64,000 nt of DNA from Bactericera cockerelli. Lineage: Eukaryota; Arthropoda; Insecta; Hemiptera; Triozidae. Shown here piece by piece: positions 41,336 through 53,277 of this stretch. Each line of letters opens with the position of its first letter. Position 1 is the stretch's first letter. Where the stretch lies: NCBI GenBank assembly GCA_024516035.1, contig CM044960.1, positions 12,794,818 to 12,858,817 of the forward strand, read 5' to 3'. The notes under the pieces are model-generated. The model was not told where the DNA came from, did not search any database, and saw only the letters and a program-made list of their open reading frames with translations. The position numbers and the translations under genes were made by a program.

Positions 41336-42427
41336 TCTGTAATTCCACTTCACTTATCAAGTTATCATCTACTCCCTTGCGATCTGATTTGGAGCACTTC
41401 ATAATGATTTTCTAGTACAACGCTAAAGCTCATTCAGTAAACTACCTAGCATAAACTTTTTTTACTCTCGCGGATATCTGAAGAGATCGGAGATATCGTG
41501 TTCGATAATTCCTTAAAAAAACATAATTATATAAGTGCCGTCGCATAGGTGTTTCTCGGTAGGATTCGACTGTTTACTAATTTAGTGCCAAATCATGAAA
41601 TAAGATAAGAACATAGATAAGAGGAGACCACCACTCAAGTCAAATTTCCACCAATCACAGTGAACACTGAATTATTTTTAATAGGACACTCATGCCTTCT
41701 CTTTGTTTTGCTATTTTTATTTTATCCTAGACACAGATTACATGCATAATATTTCCTAGCTTTTGCTGTCACAGAGGGTGATCTGTGAGGGGACAGTGTA
41801 TTATAATGTCATTGGATGTAAGTCAAATTCCATTGTAATTGACATAATATATCTGTTTTGTATTGCACTTAAAAATAAATAAATAAATTAAATATTAAAT
41901 TAATTAAAAACTACAGCAACTGAGCAACAACAACTTACCTATTTGTACTGCTAAATATTTTAACTACCTCTTGCACCTCATCATAAACATTGTTATTTTT
42001 AAAATTGTCAGTTCTAATTGCAACATTTCAACACGCACACCATACACTACACACTGAACACCGAAGGAGCCCAGAACACTGGTCTTCGGCGTCCAAAGGG
42101 TTCACCCATATCAATCCTTCCACCACCATGACATCACACATGGACATTGGACACGTAAAGTAAAGTAATTATTATAAACATCCTGGCTAGACTTCTACAC
42201 AAGAGGTAATTTACCACCTTACTTCACGATTATGAAGCCTTGAACTTTCGGTACAACAACCTATCATCTTGATTCATTACCAGTAGGTACCCAAGAGTCC
42301 TCGGAAATTGAATCTGATTCGCAATGGGGATTCAGTCGAACTGAATAGAACCGGTTAAAAGTATTGATGGTCTCATTGGATGACGGCGATTTTCCAAATT
42401 TTGAACAGAAAAATATGCTGTGCAAAA
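41336..42427. other. Unassigned AT-rich DNA
   Basis: No gene, SINE or terminal repeat recognised. Confidence 0.45.
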
Positions 42428-42435
42428 TTCTATAC

Positions 42436-42602
42436 CAGCGGTTCCCAACCTTTTTAGCTTGGGGGCCCAATAATATTTTTAAAACAATTTTGCTGCCCAC
42501 CCTGTACTTATTTTGCACTATTTTAATATTATTTCTTGAGTTTCGGCCAGCATCCGCGGCCCAGTAGCGAGCTGCCCGCGGCCCACCGGTTGGGAACCGC
42601 TG
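42436..42602. mobile_element. 167-bp hAT MITE
   Basis: The termini CAGCGGTTCCCAACC and GGTTGGGAACCGCTG are perfect inverted repeats. Flanking 8-mers TTCTATAC (42428-42435) and ATCTATAC (42603-42610) match at seven of eight positions. CAG-starting termini plus an 8-bp duplication indicate hAT mobilisation. No coding capacity. Confidence 0.88.
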
Positions 42603-42959
42603 ATCTATACTTAAAGCAGAAATCTGAATTTATGTATCATCTATTTACCTCAAGTACCTACATAGGAGTATGCAGATTGTTTACATGGTAATTGTTTACA
42701 CATAAGTGTTGAATTGTCTGCCTGTTTCCGTCGCCAAGGTCAAAAGGCACAAGATACCAAAAGCTCATAATTATTTCATATGAATTGACCTGCCAGTCCT
42801 GCCGCTGAAACCAAATACCTTACCTGAGAAAAACCTTGAAAATCCCGAATTTGACAGGATGGTCTTTTAAAATATTGTTACATGTTTTATTAATTTTATT
42901 AATGTTTTAAAAATAAATGTATTAATTTGAGTTATAACCAAAAAAAAACATATACAATG

Positions 42960-43040
42960 TTTAAAATTGTTACTGTTTTAAATCAGGTGCGTGTTTGGAA
43001 ACACCTGATTTGAAGCTGCCCAGTTTGAGAAACACTAGTG
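42960..43040. mobile_element. Possible hAT-end fragment with hairpin
   Basis: AATCAGGTG...CACCTGATT forms a hairpin. CAGTTTGAGAAACACTAGTG resembles a hAT right end (AGTTTGAGAACCACTG type). No left end was found. Confidence 0.35.
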
Positions 43041-43221
43041 CGTCTGAGTGTCTAGCATAATTGCGCGCGTCAGAATGTCTACCATCTTCCTTAATAACAA
43101 GAAGTGCTATTTCGATTTGAATGTCACAAATTATACTGGAAGCTTCTAGTGCTACTAGCTATCTATGTTCTCTCCATTCTCGACGTTGCTTCTCTTGTGA
43201 GTGATCCATAGGAAATTAACG

Positions 43222-43290
43222 TAACGATAGCTCGATCGATGAGGCGGCCATTGAGTAACCTAGAGGTCGGTTTTTCGAGTCACAAGAACT
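43222..43290 (+). mobile_element. SINE family 2 head fragment
   Basis: ATAGCTCGATCGATGAGGCG and CCTAGAGGTCGGTTTTTCGA, then a diverged B box. Confidence 0.65.
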
Positions 43291-43409
43291 GTAAAAATAT
43301 AATGAGGAGGTTTCAGTGTAACATTTTTTTTTTTACTTTCAAAAGATTTTTATTTATTTAATAAATACGTTTCATCTTCTTAAATAAATATAATTATAAG
43401 GAGATAACT

Positions 43410-43694
43410 AGTAGTCACTGTGGCAGAGCGAGTTAGCGCGCTAGGCATTGCACACATGGTGACCTGGGTTCGATTCCCAGCGGGGGAGGATTTTTTCTGC
43501 TCTGTACTTGGATGTTCGGGGTCCACTCATACCTCGTGAGGAAAAATGAGTAGCTGCTTTAATGTGAAGCAGCGACCAGTGGCAGAATCTTAGGCAAAAA
43601 AATAATACAAGATATTGTAAATTAAAGTGGTAAAGTCCTATGATTCTGCGCTACCCACTAAAATTGTGACATAATAACACAAAGAAAAAGCATT
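43410..43694 (+). mobile_element. Full-length tRNA-derived SINE family 1 with 17-bp TSD
   Basis: Perfect target duplications ATTATAAGGAGATAACT occur at 43393-43409 and 43695-43711. The 285-bp element starts with a tRNA-like head (TGGCAGAGCGAGTTAGCGCG as A box, GGTTCGATTCC as B box). It continues with a body (CTCGTGAGGAAAAATGAGTA, GCAGCGACCAGTGGCAGAAT) and a 3' region ending in AATAACACAAAG. The A/B boxes would drive RNA polymerase III transcription, and a LINE would supply reverse transcriptase. This copy defines family 1; others lie at 7138, 13640, 15907, 19921, 45037, 54030 and 60474. Confidence 0.92.
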
Positions 43695-44124
43695 ATTATA
43701 AGGAGATAACTTGTTAATCAAATTAAAAATAAAAAAATATGGCAAATTTAAGGGACCCATAATGCAAAGCATGTGTTGGGCCAATTTTTTGTTTCACACA
43801 ATTTTGATAAACACACACCATGTCCGCTGGAAGGATGTTTCCTCACTGAGATGATTATTACGTTTACGTAGGTACTTGATAAATATGTTTCTCATTAAGG
43901 TTCTCTTGGTGTGATGCTGGTTCCTGGTAGTCAGACGTCAATATGAAACATCAGACTGGCAGTTGAGTGGTAAGTGATTTGACTGCCGGCTTATAATCTC
44001 ACATAGGTGTGAATAGCTAACAATTTGACGCTACTAAAAGTGATTAACAATCACTGAGACTATAATATAACTACGTCTCAGCCTAATGACCAAGTAATGA
44101 TTTCTGGAAGTTATGTTATGCACT

Positions 44125-44200
44125 GTTTTAGGGTTTAATGACCCTTTCAACTGCCAAGGTCATACCGAGACAGTTTTGCCGAATTGCCCTCCGTTTATAA
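44125..44200 (-). mobile_element. 3' fragment of core-bearing SINE
   Basis: The minus strand ends AGTTGAAAGGGTCATTAAAC, preceded by a degraded GAGGGCAATTCGGC segment, as in the 3' end of 62778-63048. Confidence 0.55.
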
Positions 44201-45036
44201 TTTTAAACATGAAGTGGTCAAGCCCTTTTCGGACCAAAAAAATAGATGGGAATTTTTTAAACGCTTTAAATTTAAACCTTTTGTTCTGACGATATTCAGT
44301 TCGTATTATAATGTTTACTAACAAACTATAATACGATTCAAAATACCGCTGTATGGAGGAATTTTCATAATTTAAATATTGGTGTAGAAACTAGTACTAT
44401 AGACTCCGCTTTTTTTATTATTATTATTATTATTTTTTTTTTTCATTGATCTCTCATGAAAACTAAGTACATGAAATACCTAAATACATAGGCACTCATC
44501 TACCGAGCGTGTTTGTTTATGAATCCGATCTATTTTTTGCATTCATTTTTCCACCGGGATTTCACAGTTTTATATTTTCTAGTGGAAAAAATGGAGGTTT
44601 TTACACATTTATTATTTAGACATAATGAAATATGGAATAGATTTTTTAAACTCGGTGAGCGCGATGAATTTTACATTTGAAAGTCGATATTCGCTTCTAG
44701 GTTATAACTTCACATTTCACTTTACTTGAACGAGTAATTGCCATATTGTGACAACCATTTCTTGCTCTTTCGACCATTTTAAGGGATCTACGTCCGACTA
44801 CTGGACTATCCAGCTGTTTCAATGTTAACCTCGAACGGGTTTGAACCCAAAAGATGGGCGCCACTCCTTATCCTCTCCATACTTGCCGTTGCTTAGCACC
44901 AATAACGAGAACTGGTAGGATCTCTGCTGTCTCTTGAGTCTTAAGTACCAAGCAAAATCCAAGTTCATCTACACCAAAATACGTATCTCTTGAAACTGGA
45001 GGCACTGTGGGGTATTACTCTATTAGTCTATTCCTC

Positions 45037-45478
45037 AGCGGTCGCGCAGTGGCGCACTGGCTAGCACACACAGTGACCCGGGTTCGATCCCCAGCAGCAT
45101 AGAAATTTTCTGTTGGGTGTCCGGACTGTCCGGGGTCCACTAATAACCTCTTGAGGAAAAATGAGGAACTATTTCTAAGGATTTTATAGCAACCAATGGC
45201 GGCATTACGAGAAGGATTATATTCATCATCATAGGGTGGCGTCATCGTGAACGATGGTAGCCAGACAGTGGAGGAGTGACTCAGAACTTCTACCACTGTC
45301 TTTACAAGGAGGCTAATAATTGACAAGGGTCCCCAGAATCAAAGTCGGAGGTCTACTCCATGTTTAAAGTCCCCTAGCCAGGATTATATTATGGATATTG
45401 AAAATGGAAGAAATTTGGAGTATCGTAGTGCTGAACTAATACCTACTAAAGTTGTGATATAGTAACACCACTTATAAT
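45037..45478 (+). mobile_element. SINE family 1 copy split by an insertion
   Basis: The head (GTGGCGCACTGGCTAGCACA, GGTTCGATCCCC) and body (ACCTCTTGAGGAAAAATGAG) run to about 45223. The 3' region resumes at about 45391 and ends GTTGTGATATAGTAACACCA. The 156 bp between are a separate element. Confidence 0.78.
45224..45379 (+). mobile_element. 156-bp insertion with 11-bp TSD and hairpin head
   Basis: Identical AGGATTATATT flanks it at 45213-45223 and 45380-45390. Its first half closely matches 62398-62472. Near the start, TGGC-GTCATCGT, GA, ACGATGGT-A-GCCA can fold into a stem-loop. No A or B box is apparent. Small size, variable-length target duplication and a structured 5' end suggest a retroposed small RNA or unusual SINE, but the class is unknown. 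Confidence 0.7.
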
Positions 45479-46904
45479 TATGTGCATGTATTAGGTATTC
45501 TAACCCTTCAATTTTATAGATAACAATATTCTATTGACATTACGTCCATAGCGATAGATATGAAAGCACTGCAAATGAAATGATATCCTGTGATATTAAA
45601 CATAGAGGTCAAATTTTAGCCCGCCATCCTATATCATTGATGACATTCAATATCTACATACTCGTACGTAGAGATAACAGATTAAACCTTGTTTTGTGAT
45701 GTCAAACACACATAATCTGATACAAACCGTTACTAAAAAAAATCTAATAAAAAAACAAAACCTGCTGTTGACCTAAACAAATATACAATTAAGATAACTG
45801 AAATCTTTTTAATCTCTGACAAAAGCTCAACATTGCATCGTTTCTTCGTAGCAGTATAGCCTATTGTATGAGAACAATCGATGTGCACTTGTAGACCCTC
45901 AGCGATAGTCAAGTGTCAAGGAGTCCCATTACACAGAAAGCCGTACCCAGAAATTAATTTCAGGTTTCTCCAACTTCAAGGGTACTCTCAAGGGTCTCAC
46001 AAAATATTTCCAAGTAGATTTCAACGAAAAGCTGCAACTCGTATAATATTACCTTCAAACTTCAAAATAATATTGGTGAATTTCAAATTCCCCGAAGGTT
46101 TATTGGGATTCAAAATTCGACAAATTAAAATAGTTGCTTTTGAACTTTTGTTCGTGGAATGATTTATAGTTCAATTTTAATAATAATTATACGAGCAACT
46201 CGAAGTTTTTTAAATTAATTCCAGAAATTTTCAATGCTGACTTTCAATTTCATATTTTTTAATTTAAAAAATGGATTTTTGAAAGTTAGTATGATATTTA
46301 TGTACGATTGTACGTAAGTTAGGTACATTACGTACAACAGTATATTTACGGGCAGTATGCAATAATAATACAAGTATAGTACCTACGCGTAATTTTTTCG
46401 CCAATCAGAGGACACAAACGAGAATCTTCATGACGTCCCAATAAGCTTTAGAAATTCATTCAATATATATTTTATTTTGTTCACATTCTAGTCAGGTAAA
46501 GTCACACAAAGTTTTTGACTTTGGCAATCCAGAGACTTGCTGCGTTACCTCTCTGAATTGCTAGAGACAATCTTTGTGTGAAAAAAATACCCGCTCTAAG
46601 TATTTCATTATAATTTTCTGAAAACTACCTATTTAACAGTTCACTAAAAACAGTACAACCTCTTGTGACTGATTTTCCGGGTCGATACTATTTAAGTAAG
46701 ATTCTCAGTAGGTAGGTATATAATTAACGTCCGTAGTCCGCACAATAACTCAAGAGTAACCTAGGCTGAAATTATTTTAACAGACGCTTTAGTGCCGAGT
46801 TATAAAACAGGATTTATTCAAGATAAGCCCAACTGCCTCTGAAGTCGGACTATAGTGCGCTGAGTGTCTGACGTATCTTAAATTGAATCCTGTATTATAT
46901 ATAA

Positions 46905-46990
46905 TTTCGGCCCTTAGTGGAAGGTACCCACTAGGCGAGGTTGATGCTTAAAGCATTTTCTGCTATCTAGAGCACGAAGTGCTATTATGA
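46905..46990 (+). mobile_element. Dispersed repeat D
   Basis: CCTTAGTGGAAGGTACCCAC and TAGGCGAGGTTGATGCTTAA, then AAGCATTTTCTGC, parallel 19530 and 35580. Confidence 0.5.
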
Positions 46991-49368
46991 CGTGATAACA
47001 TACTAAAAAAATGAGGAAAAATACATGCATAGGGTAGGATCCGAACCATGGTTCCATGCGCAAGCTTCATAAGAAATGAATAATCTGACAAGAATAGAAG
47101 TTTTGTATACAATTTTATTTAGTAATTTCACCCTGAATCTATGTATACGTCAAAGAACCAATGATATTATGATCTACCAACAACGTCTAGCTTTCTACAA
47201 CTTAAGACTTATCTTAAAGTGACGAGATTAATGCTCTAACTTCTAGCTATTTTCATTTTGAGGTCTTATTGTATTGTACTTTTACTTTTCCTAAAAGACC
47301 AAAACAAAATCTATACAGGTAGTAAAAACAAAGGTACCTAGAGGGGATATCCTAAGAAAGGATAACAAGATAGCTGTAGCTACGATGTGGTTACAACAAC
47401 ATTTTACTCGAATTAATCCATTTCTCATTCTCCATCTCTTTTCACTTCCTCTTTGTCTCTCTTTTCTCCCCTTTTATTTCTCACTTTAAATCTCTCTCCC
47501 TACTCCCTCTCCCATCCTTTCCAATGTACTTATTTTCTCTTCCTCTTTCTCATCATCCTTCTCTTTTATTTTTATTTTTCCTCTTTAATCTCTTTTTCCA
47601 TTATCTCTCTCTCCCTCCATCTCCCTAGTCTCCTCCCACTCTCATTTTCCTTATCTCCTCCTCTCTTTATCTCATCAACATACAAATAAATGGCATATTA
47701 ATGAAGCTAAAATATGTAGCAGAATGTTCCCGGACACTAATCCTGTAGGAAAGTGGTGACACATTTTGTAATTAGCCATTTCCCAAAGGTCTAATTCATT
47801 ATTTTCATATGGTAGTAGGGCTACATTCATATTACAGAATATAAAAGCAGTATTAGCCACAACGTCTGCACCATTTGGAAAGAAGGGTGAAATTAATTAC
47901 TACAGAATTACAGTCTGCCGTTCTTAATAGATTCTTACATTTTTTTCATTTAACACAATAGGCAAAATTTAGATTCACAAGTTTGTCAAATAAGTAAGGA
48001 ATGAAAATCATGCAGGTAGATGAACATGTTTCTATATCTGCACATGTTTCTTTACAGTCTTAAACATAAAGATTACAATCATACCAATAGTTATAATAGA
48101 ATACAAGCAAAGTAAGAAAAGATCAATAATAAATTATATTATTAATCTGAATCAAAGATTTATTTCCAAGTTTTCTATTTATTTAACTCAACCTATAGTT
48201 TCGAACACAAATAATCATCTTTACAAGAGGCTTGTTTAAATTTTTAATTGGAATTTTTAAATAGCTCCCCAATTAGCTAATTAGTAATGTACTCGTAATG
48301 AATGTAATGATAGGTCTTCATTAGAGGTGCCATAAAAAATTGACCTATGACCATTAGACTGACAACTTGACAGGCACTCTTATTTTTAGATGTTTTCTAT
48401 GCATGCCATCATTCATCATGACGTGTTCCATTCATTGAACTCCAGATTTTTAGACTTGGAAATTAAGGCCTAAGGGGGTGAACTCTGCCTTATGAGAATG
48501 ATTGAGCAGCTAGATGTTCGAAATGACAACTGGCTTTATTTTTGTAATGTTTCTTTGGGTTCTACGTCAAAATATATGACCTATTATAATTAAGTTATAA
48601 TGACAACTAAGTAATAATTCTTATTGGAGATGTAGCACTTTATTTTGATTTCTTTTGTAGGAAGAACACAAGATACCACTAATCCTTTTTCTATTTAATT
48701 AATTCTCTCTTAAATTTAACATAGTGAGTGATCTTATCATTTATTTTCACATCAAATAAGTTCCTGATACAATGAATCCCAATTTTTGAGAAATATTTTC
48801 ACTTGTGAATTTCCAAGTTAGTAAACTTTGTAGTGTTTGTTATTGGATCTGAGTAGATCATGCATGGCATTGTACCTAGTGGATTTTCAAATACTGGTTC
48901 ATACAATTTATATTTTGAATCATTATGAAAGTTATTAGACCCCTAAAGTGCATACTAGCATCTATACCTTGACCTTGCCTATCCCACATTTTCCTGGAGT
49001 ATTATTTTCGGGTGAAAAAAATACTGAAAAACAGATCTGAAAAAAACAAAAACTTCTACGACTAGTTGTCAAATCGCTGAATTCAAATTAAACTATTACA
49101 CTGCAAGAAATAAAATTTATGCCAAAATTAACAAATATTTTACAAATTTACATATTGCAAGTATCAAAAAAGGTCTTGTTTAACAAATAGTACAAAAAAT
49201 AATTAAGTTTTGATAGCTTGACCTAATAGTTCATAAGATGGATTTGTATTTTACGTATATGTAGAGATATAAAATGTTGAGAGAAGATGCCAACTTATTT
49301 ATTACCTAGCATAAAATATAAAGTCAAAGACCTATCTTTAATCAAGATATAGAAATACTATGAAAAGC
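46991..49368. other. Unassigned, with polypyrimidine tract
   Basis: CT-rich at 47420-47670, AT-rich elsewhere. No coding exon is recognised, although the candidate promoter at 49.4 kb points into this region. Confidence 0.4.
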
Positions 49369-49735
49369 ACTCACCCGCCTTACAATCACTTTCCGCTCCC
49401 GTGCACAACACTATCGATGTTTACGCTACGAAAATTCCATGTGCGATAGAAAAATCCTTTCTTCAAACACACTGATCTCGCGAGAGCTTACAACCCGACT
49501 GAGGAGCTGAGTGAACTAAAAAACAGCGGAAAACAAAATAGGTAGGTAACTAGCAGGCGAAAAATATATCGCGTATCCGGGATGGGAAGGGGATTTTTTT
49601 TTACAGCTGAAATTGAGCGGAGATGGCATAGTGCAGGGAACAATTTGAGGTAGAAGTATCGAGGGAAAAATCGAGGCAAGGAGAGGAAAGGGAAATTCAG
49701 CAGCATGTGCGAATATACTGTGACGTCATACTACA
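49369..49735 (-). promoter_or_regulatory. Candidate promoter and first exon of an unseen minus-strand gene
   Basis: This segment is visibly richer in CpG than its surroundings. It holds the palindrome TCTCGCGAGA (49476-49485), the binding word of a metazoan core-promoter factor (BANP in vertebrates), and a perfect cAMP-response element TGACGTCA (49721-49728). On minus, GGCGG|GTGAGT gives a consensus splice donor with the exon ending at 49375. A non-coding first exon transcribed leftward would explain all three. No downstream coding exon was found here. Confidence 0.4.
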
Positions 49736-50169
49736 GGGAATAAGAGAGAAGAGGGTTGCATCTTGAGGAAATGTTGCAGGGGTATCAGTAGCGTCTTCTC
49801 CTTTTGTTTTGGGCTCAAGGGCTGGCGGGAAAAGAGCCGAGACTGGGGTTTGCTCTCTTTTGTATCTTTTCAACTTTTTTCAGACCTCTCTTATTCCACG
49901 AGTGGTACACTAATGCTATTACAGGTCGCAAGAGCGGTGGTTGTGTGGACGAGAATGTCACAGGCAGTTAATGTCTCTTTTTTTGTCTTGCTTTTCCTAG
50001 GTTTTTTCTATGTTCCTTTCTAATACACATGACTGCATTTCTTCTTTTACAGTACACGTACATAATTATTTCTACCAGAACCTACAAGACTATTGATAGA
50101 ATACAGCTGAAATAATTATAGCGTTCCACTATTAGTAATATTTTCCAACTTTTTTTTTAAAAAGTTCAC

Positions 50170-50385
50170 AACTGTTCTCGTAAGACTGCCGAAGTCAAGT
50201 AACGTCCTGCTTGGTGAAAACTTGTTGAGTGACCCAAAGATTGGAACCAACGTGATGCTGGCTAATCCCAGAGCAATCCAGATTGAGTGAGGTTAATGTG
50301 GGTAGCCAGTTTGTAAGTTTCCAGCGAATTGAGGATAATACACCCGTCTTGAGTGACCACGATATTGGTAATGTAAAACTTTTTT
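50170..50385 (+). mobile_element. Old 5S-derived SINE with core
   Basis: CTCGTAAGACTGCCGAAGTC and AAGTAACGTCCTG, then GAGTGACCC, track 5S rRNA. GTGAGGTTAATGTGGGTAGC and a CCAGCGAATTGAGG segment track the shared core. It is clearly older than the copy at 62778. Confidence 0.7.
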
Positions 50386-51412
50386 AATCAAAGTCTGTGG
50401 TCCTATTTGATACTGAGCAATTTTCTGAAGACATCACCATTATATTGCGGCATTAGATTAACGCAGCTGAATTTAAGCAACTTCAAGGAAGATTAGGTGA
50501 GTTACCACTAAAATTCTAACCCGGGCTGAGTGAGCTTGTTTTTATTAGTCGAATAATACTTTATAATTCTGTGTATAAAGATGGAAAAAAGATGCCGAGC
50601 CAGCTAGTAGTCATCATGCTCAAAGGGAGACTATATTTGTATATGCGCCTGAAAATATTCAGGTATGCAATGTGCGATGTTTGTACAGCAAATTCTACAA
50701 TAAGTTATTATGATAACAAACTGGAGAAGAGGTCATTACTTTCCTTCAAATTTATGCCATTGGAAAGATTCTTAATTATCTTCTTCTTTTCTATTTTTCA
50801 AATCCCAAGTTTTGATCCATAAGATTTTACAGTTCGCTTTTAATATTTTGACAGTAATTTCTGGAGGTTCTGCTCTGAACTTCTATTCTATGTACTCATA
50901 CCCAAAACTAGACAGGTACTTGATTTTAAACTGAAGTATGATGATATGAGTATACTCATATCATTTTTAGATAATATTGTGTAGGTATGTCCGATACAAT
51001 CTACATACAATACACCTATATAGATTCTAAGTGACCAACTGTAGTGAAATAAAATAGTTTAATATTGAGAAACTCATGGACTGTAGTGGGAGAGATCTAA
51101 TGAAAGACAAAGCCAAACGTTGTTGTGTGGATACAGGAATTTGTATTTTATTTCAAATTTCATAACCAATATTTTGGTAAAGGTACTACCGAAAACAGTA
51201 TATTCATAAATATAGCTACGTAACACAGGATGAAGAGAATGCCCAAGGCATTTATCTCGATCTTCGTATGGAATATTCATTATCTGAATACATATCTACA
51301 TTATTCTTTATGTATTGTATTGTATTGTATTTTGCTGTTTGCAGATATATCTTATTGTATAAATATGGAATATTCTAATAAATAAATTCAATAATAAATA
51401 CATATACTTATA
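50386..51412. other. Unassigned
   Basis: A (TATTG)n run lies at about 51308-51330. No gene recognised. Confidence 0.45.
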
Positions 51413-51684
51413 CAGTGTGTCCAAAACCCACAAAAGAAATAGACCAGGTTGAATATTATGAGAAAATTCATTCTAAACAAAAAAAAAAGGTTTTTTGAGA
51501 AAATGATCACTAAGTAGACACATTTGAGGAAATATTTACCAACAAAGTGATATTTACTTTTTAATTATTTTTTTAACTAGCTGTTTCAACGTACATACTT
51601 TGTCAGGGCAATAAATTTTAAATCAACCAATTGAAATAGTCCAAAACAATTTTTGACATACTTTACCTTAGTTTTGGACACCTG
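51413..51684. mobile_element. Candidate mariner-like MITE
   Basis: Imperfect inverted ends CAGTGTGTCCAAAAC and GTTTTGGACACCTG bound 272 bp. TA precedes the left end, but the right flank is TT, so the target duplication is not clean. Confidence 0.4.
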
Positions 51685-53073
51685 TTTTATAATTATGTAT
51701 TTAGTAAAAATTGCAAATCCATACACCAATAAATTAAGTACACAATATAAATTAACAATATAACGATAAAATATATTTATTTTTCATATGAATAGTTATT
51801 GAAAAGGTATTTGCAAGTGTAGGTTTTCGAAAACAATATGATAATTTTTGTCTTCATTTCAGGTGATGAGTAAAAACTACGACAGGTGATCGAATTTAAA
51901 ATGGAAAGTGTTGCGAAGTCAGTGGCATTCCATCTCATTTGATCCTATAGAAAAAGAAGATCATGAAGAGCGTAACTGTTAACAAATAAAACACACATTT
52001 TGTAAAAACCTTTTAAAAATATTTCATTAATAAATCACTGTAGGTCAAAATTTTTGTGAGAGAGTACTTGACAGGGGGCCTCAAAAAATGCTACAACATT
52101 GCACGCTACTTGTTCTATTTTAGTGATGTTTTGTTCTATTATTCTAATTGGATAATTCATCTAAGAAATAAATAAACCCATCAAATAAACACTAAGCCTT
52201 TTGGATACCTAATTCAGAAAATAAAAATGTTTTTCGTCTAGAGAAGATTTCACAATACTTGAAGAGAGAAAAGTGGGATCGATGGAGGGAGAGAGAGAGT
52301 AAGTTCAATTGGCAAGAAAATGAAAAATAAAGAATTATAGAGAGAAAAAAATCAATAAAATAAAGGATAGAAAGAAGACGAAGAAAAATAATTAGAGATC
52401 AAAAAATTCAAAGTAACATAATAAACAGATATCTGACAAAGTTTACTTTTTACATAATAATAATAAAAAATATTTCTTCGATGAAATTCAGTCGGTTACC
52501 TATTACTAATTTTGAAAATGAATTAAGGTTTTTTTTTAAATAATTTTATTTTTATGAAATATGATAGAAAGAACCAGTTCCTATTAAGTAATTTAAATCT
52601 AAATTCTTTGGTCGGAACGGGGAATGGAATGCAAACGTTTTCAGCAGAAAATAAAATTTAAATAAAAAACTATAGCTACTATGAATTATGATTTAACTAT
52701 AGTTACAAAAGAAGTATGTGTTTGACGCAATTTCAAAGTCTCAATCGTTTATGCATAGAAAACTTATCTAATGCCTGTTCTGATGCTTTTATCAAGTAGA
52801 AGAAAAATGTAAATAAAAAAGATTTTATTTATACTGTAACGATCGGGCTTTGAAAAATAGTAAACTATGAATACTTGAGTATTGCTTTATGTATCGACTT
52901 CCATTACTTCTGAAAAGCCAAACAACAAAATGTCATAAGTTGTGTGTAAACCAGGTTTAAAACCTATTTAAAATTAAATACATAAACATATTTTATACAC
53001 AAAATAAGGCACTGAAAAGCTCTGGTCGTGTTGAAAATATCTTTTATAAAAATAACATTTTAGAACAATTTTC
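51685..53073. other. AT-rich intergenic DNA
   Basis: Purine-rich at 52260-52410. No gene recognised. Confidence 0.45.
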
Positions 53074-53079
53074 TTTATT
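53074..53079 (-). terminator. Candidate polyadenylation signal of the cathepsin O gene
   Basis: AATAAA on minus, about 200 nt beyond the stop codon. It would give a short 3' untranslated region. Confidence 0.45.
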
Positions 53080-53277
53080 CACCCTCGAAATTAATTTGAT
53101 TGCTAATTTGTTCATATTTTCGTAAGTTTCAAGCATATCTGCTTGATATGGCACAAATCAAACTCTATGATTAATATTTAGGTGGAGTAAACTACTTATT
53201 GTATAATATAATTAAGAGTTATTTTGATCTATGGAATGATGAGAGTAAGAGTTGAGCAGTTTGGTCTTTCTTCTTCC

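Noticed and set aside
43410..43490. Functional tRNA gene
   Set aside because: A and B boxes are present, but no cloverleaf with an anticodon arm could be drawn, and a conserved SINE body with target duplications follows.
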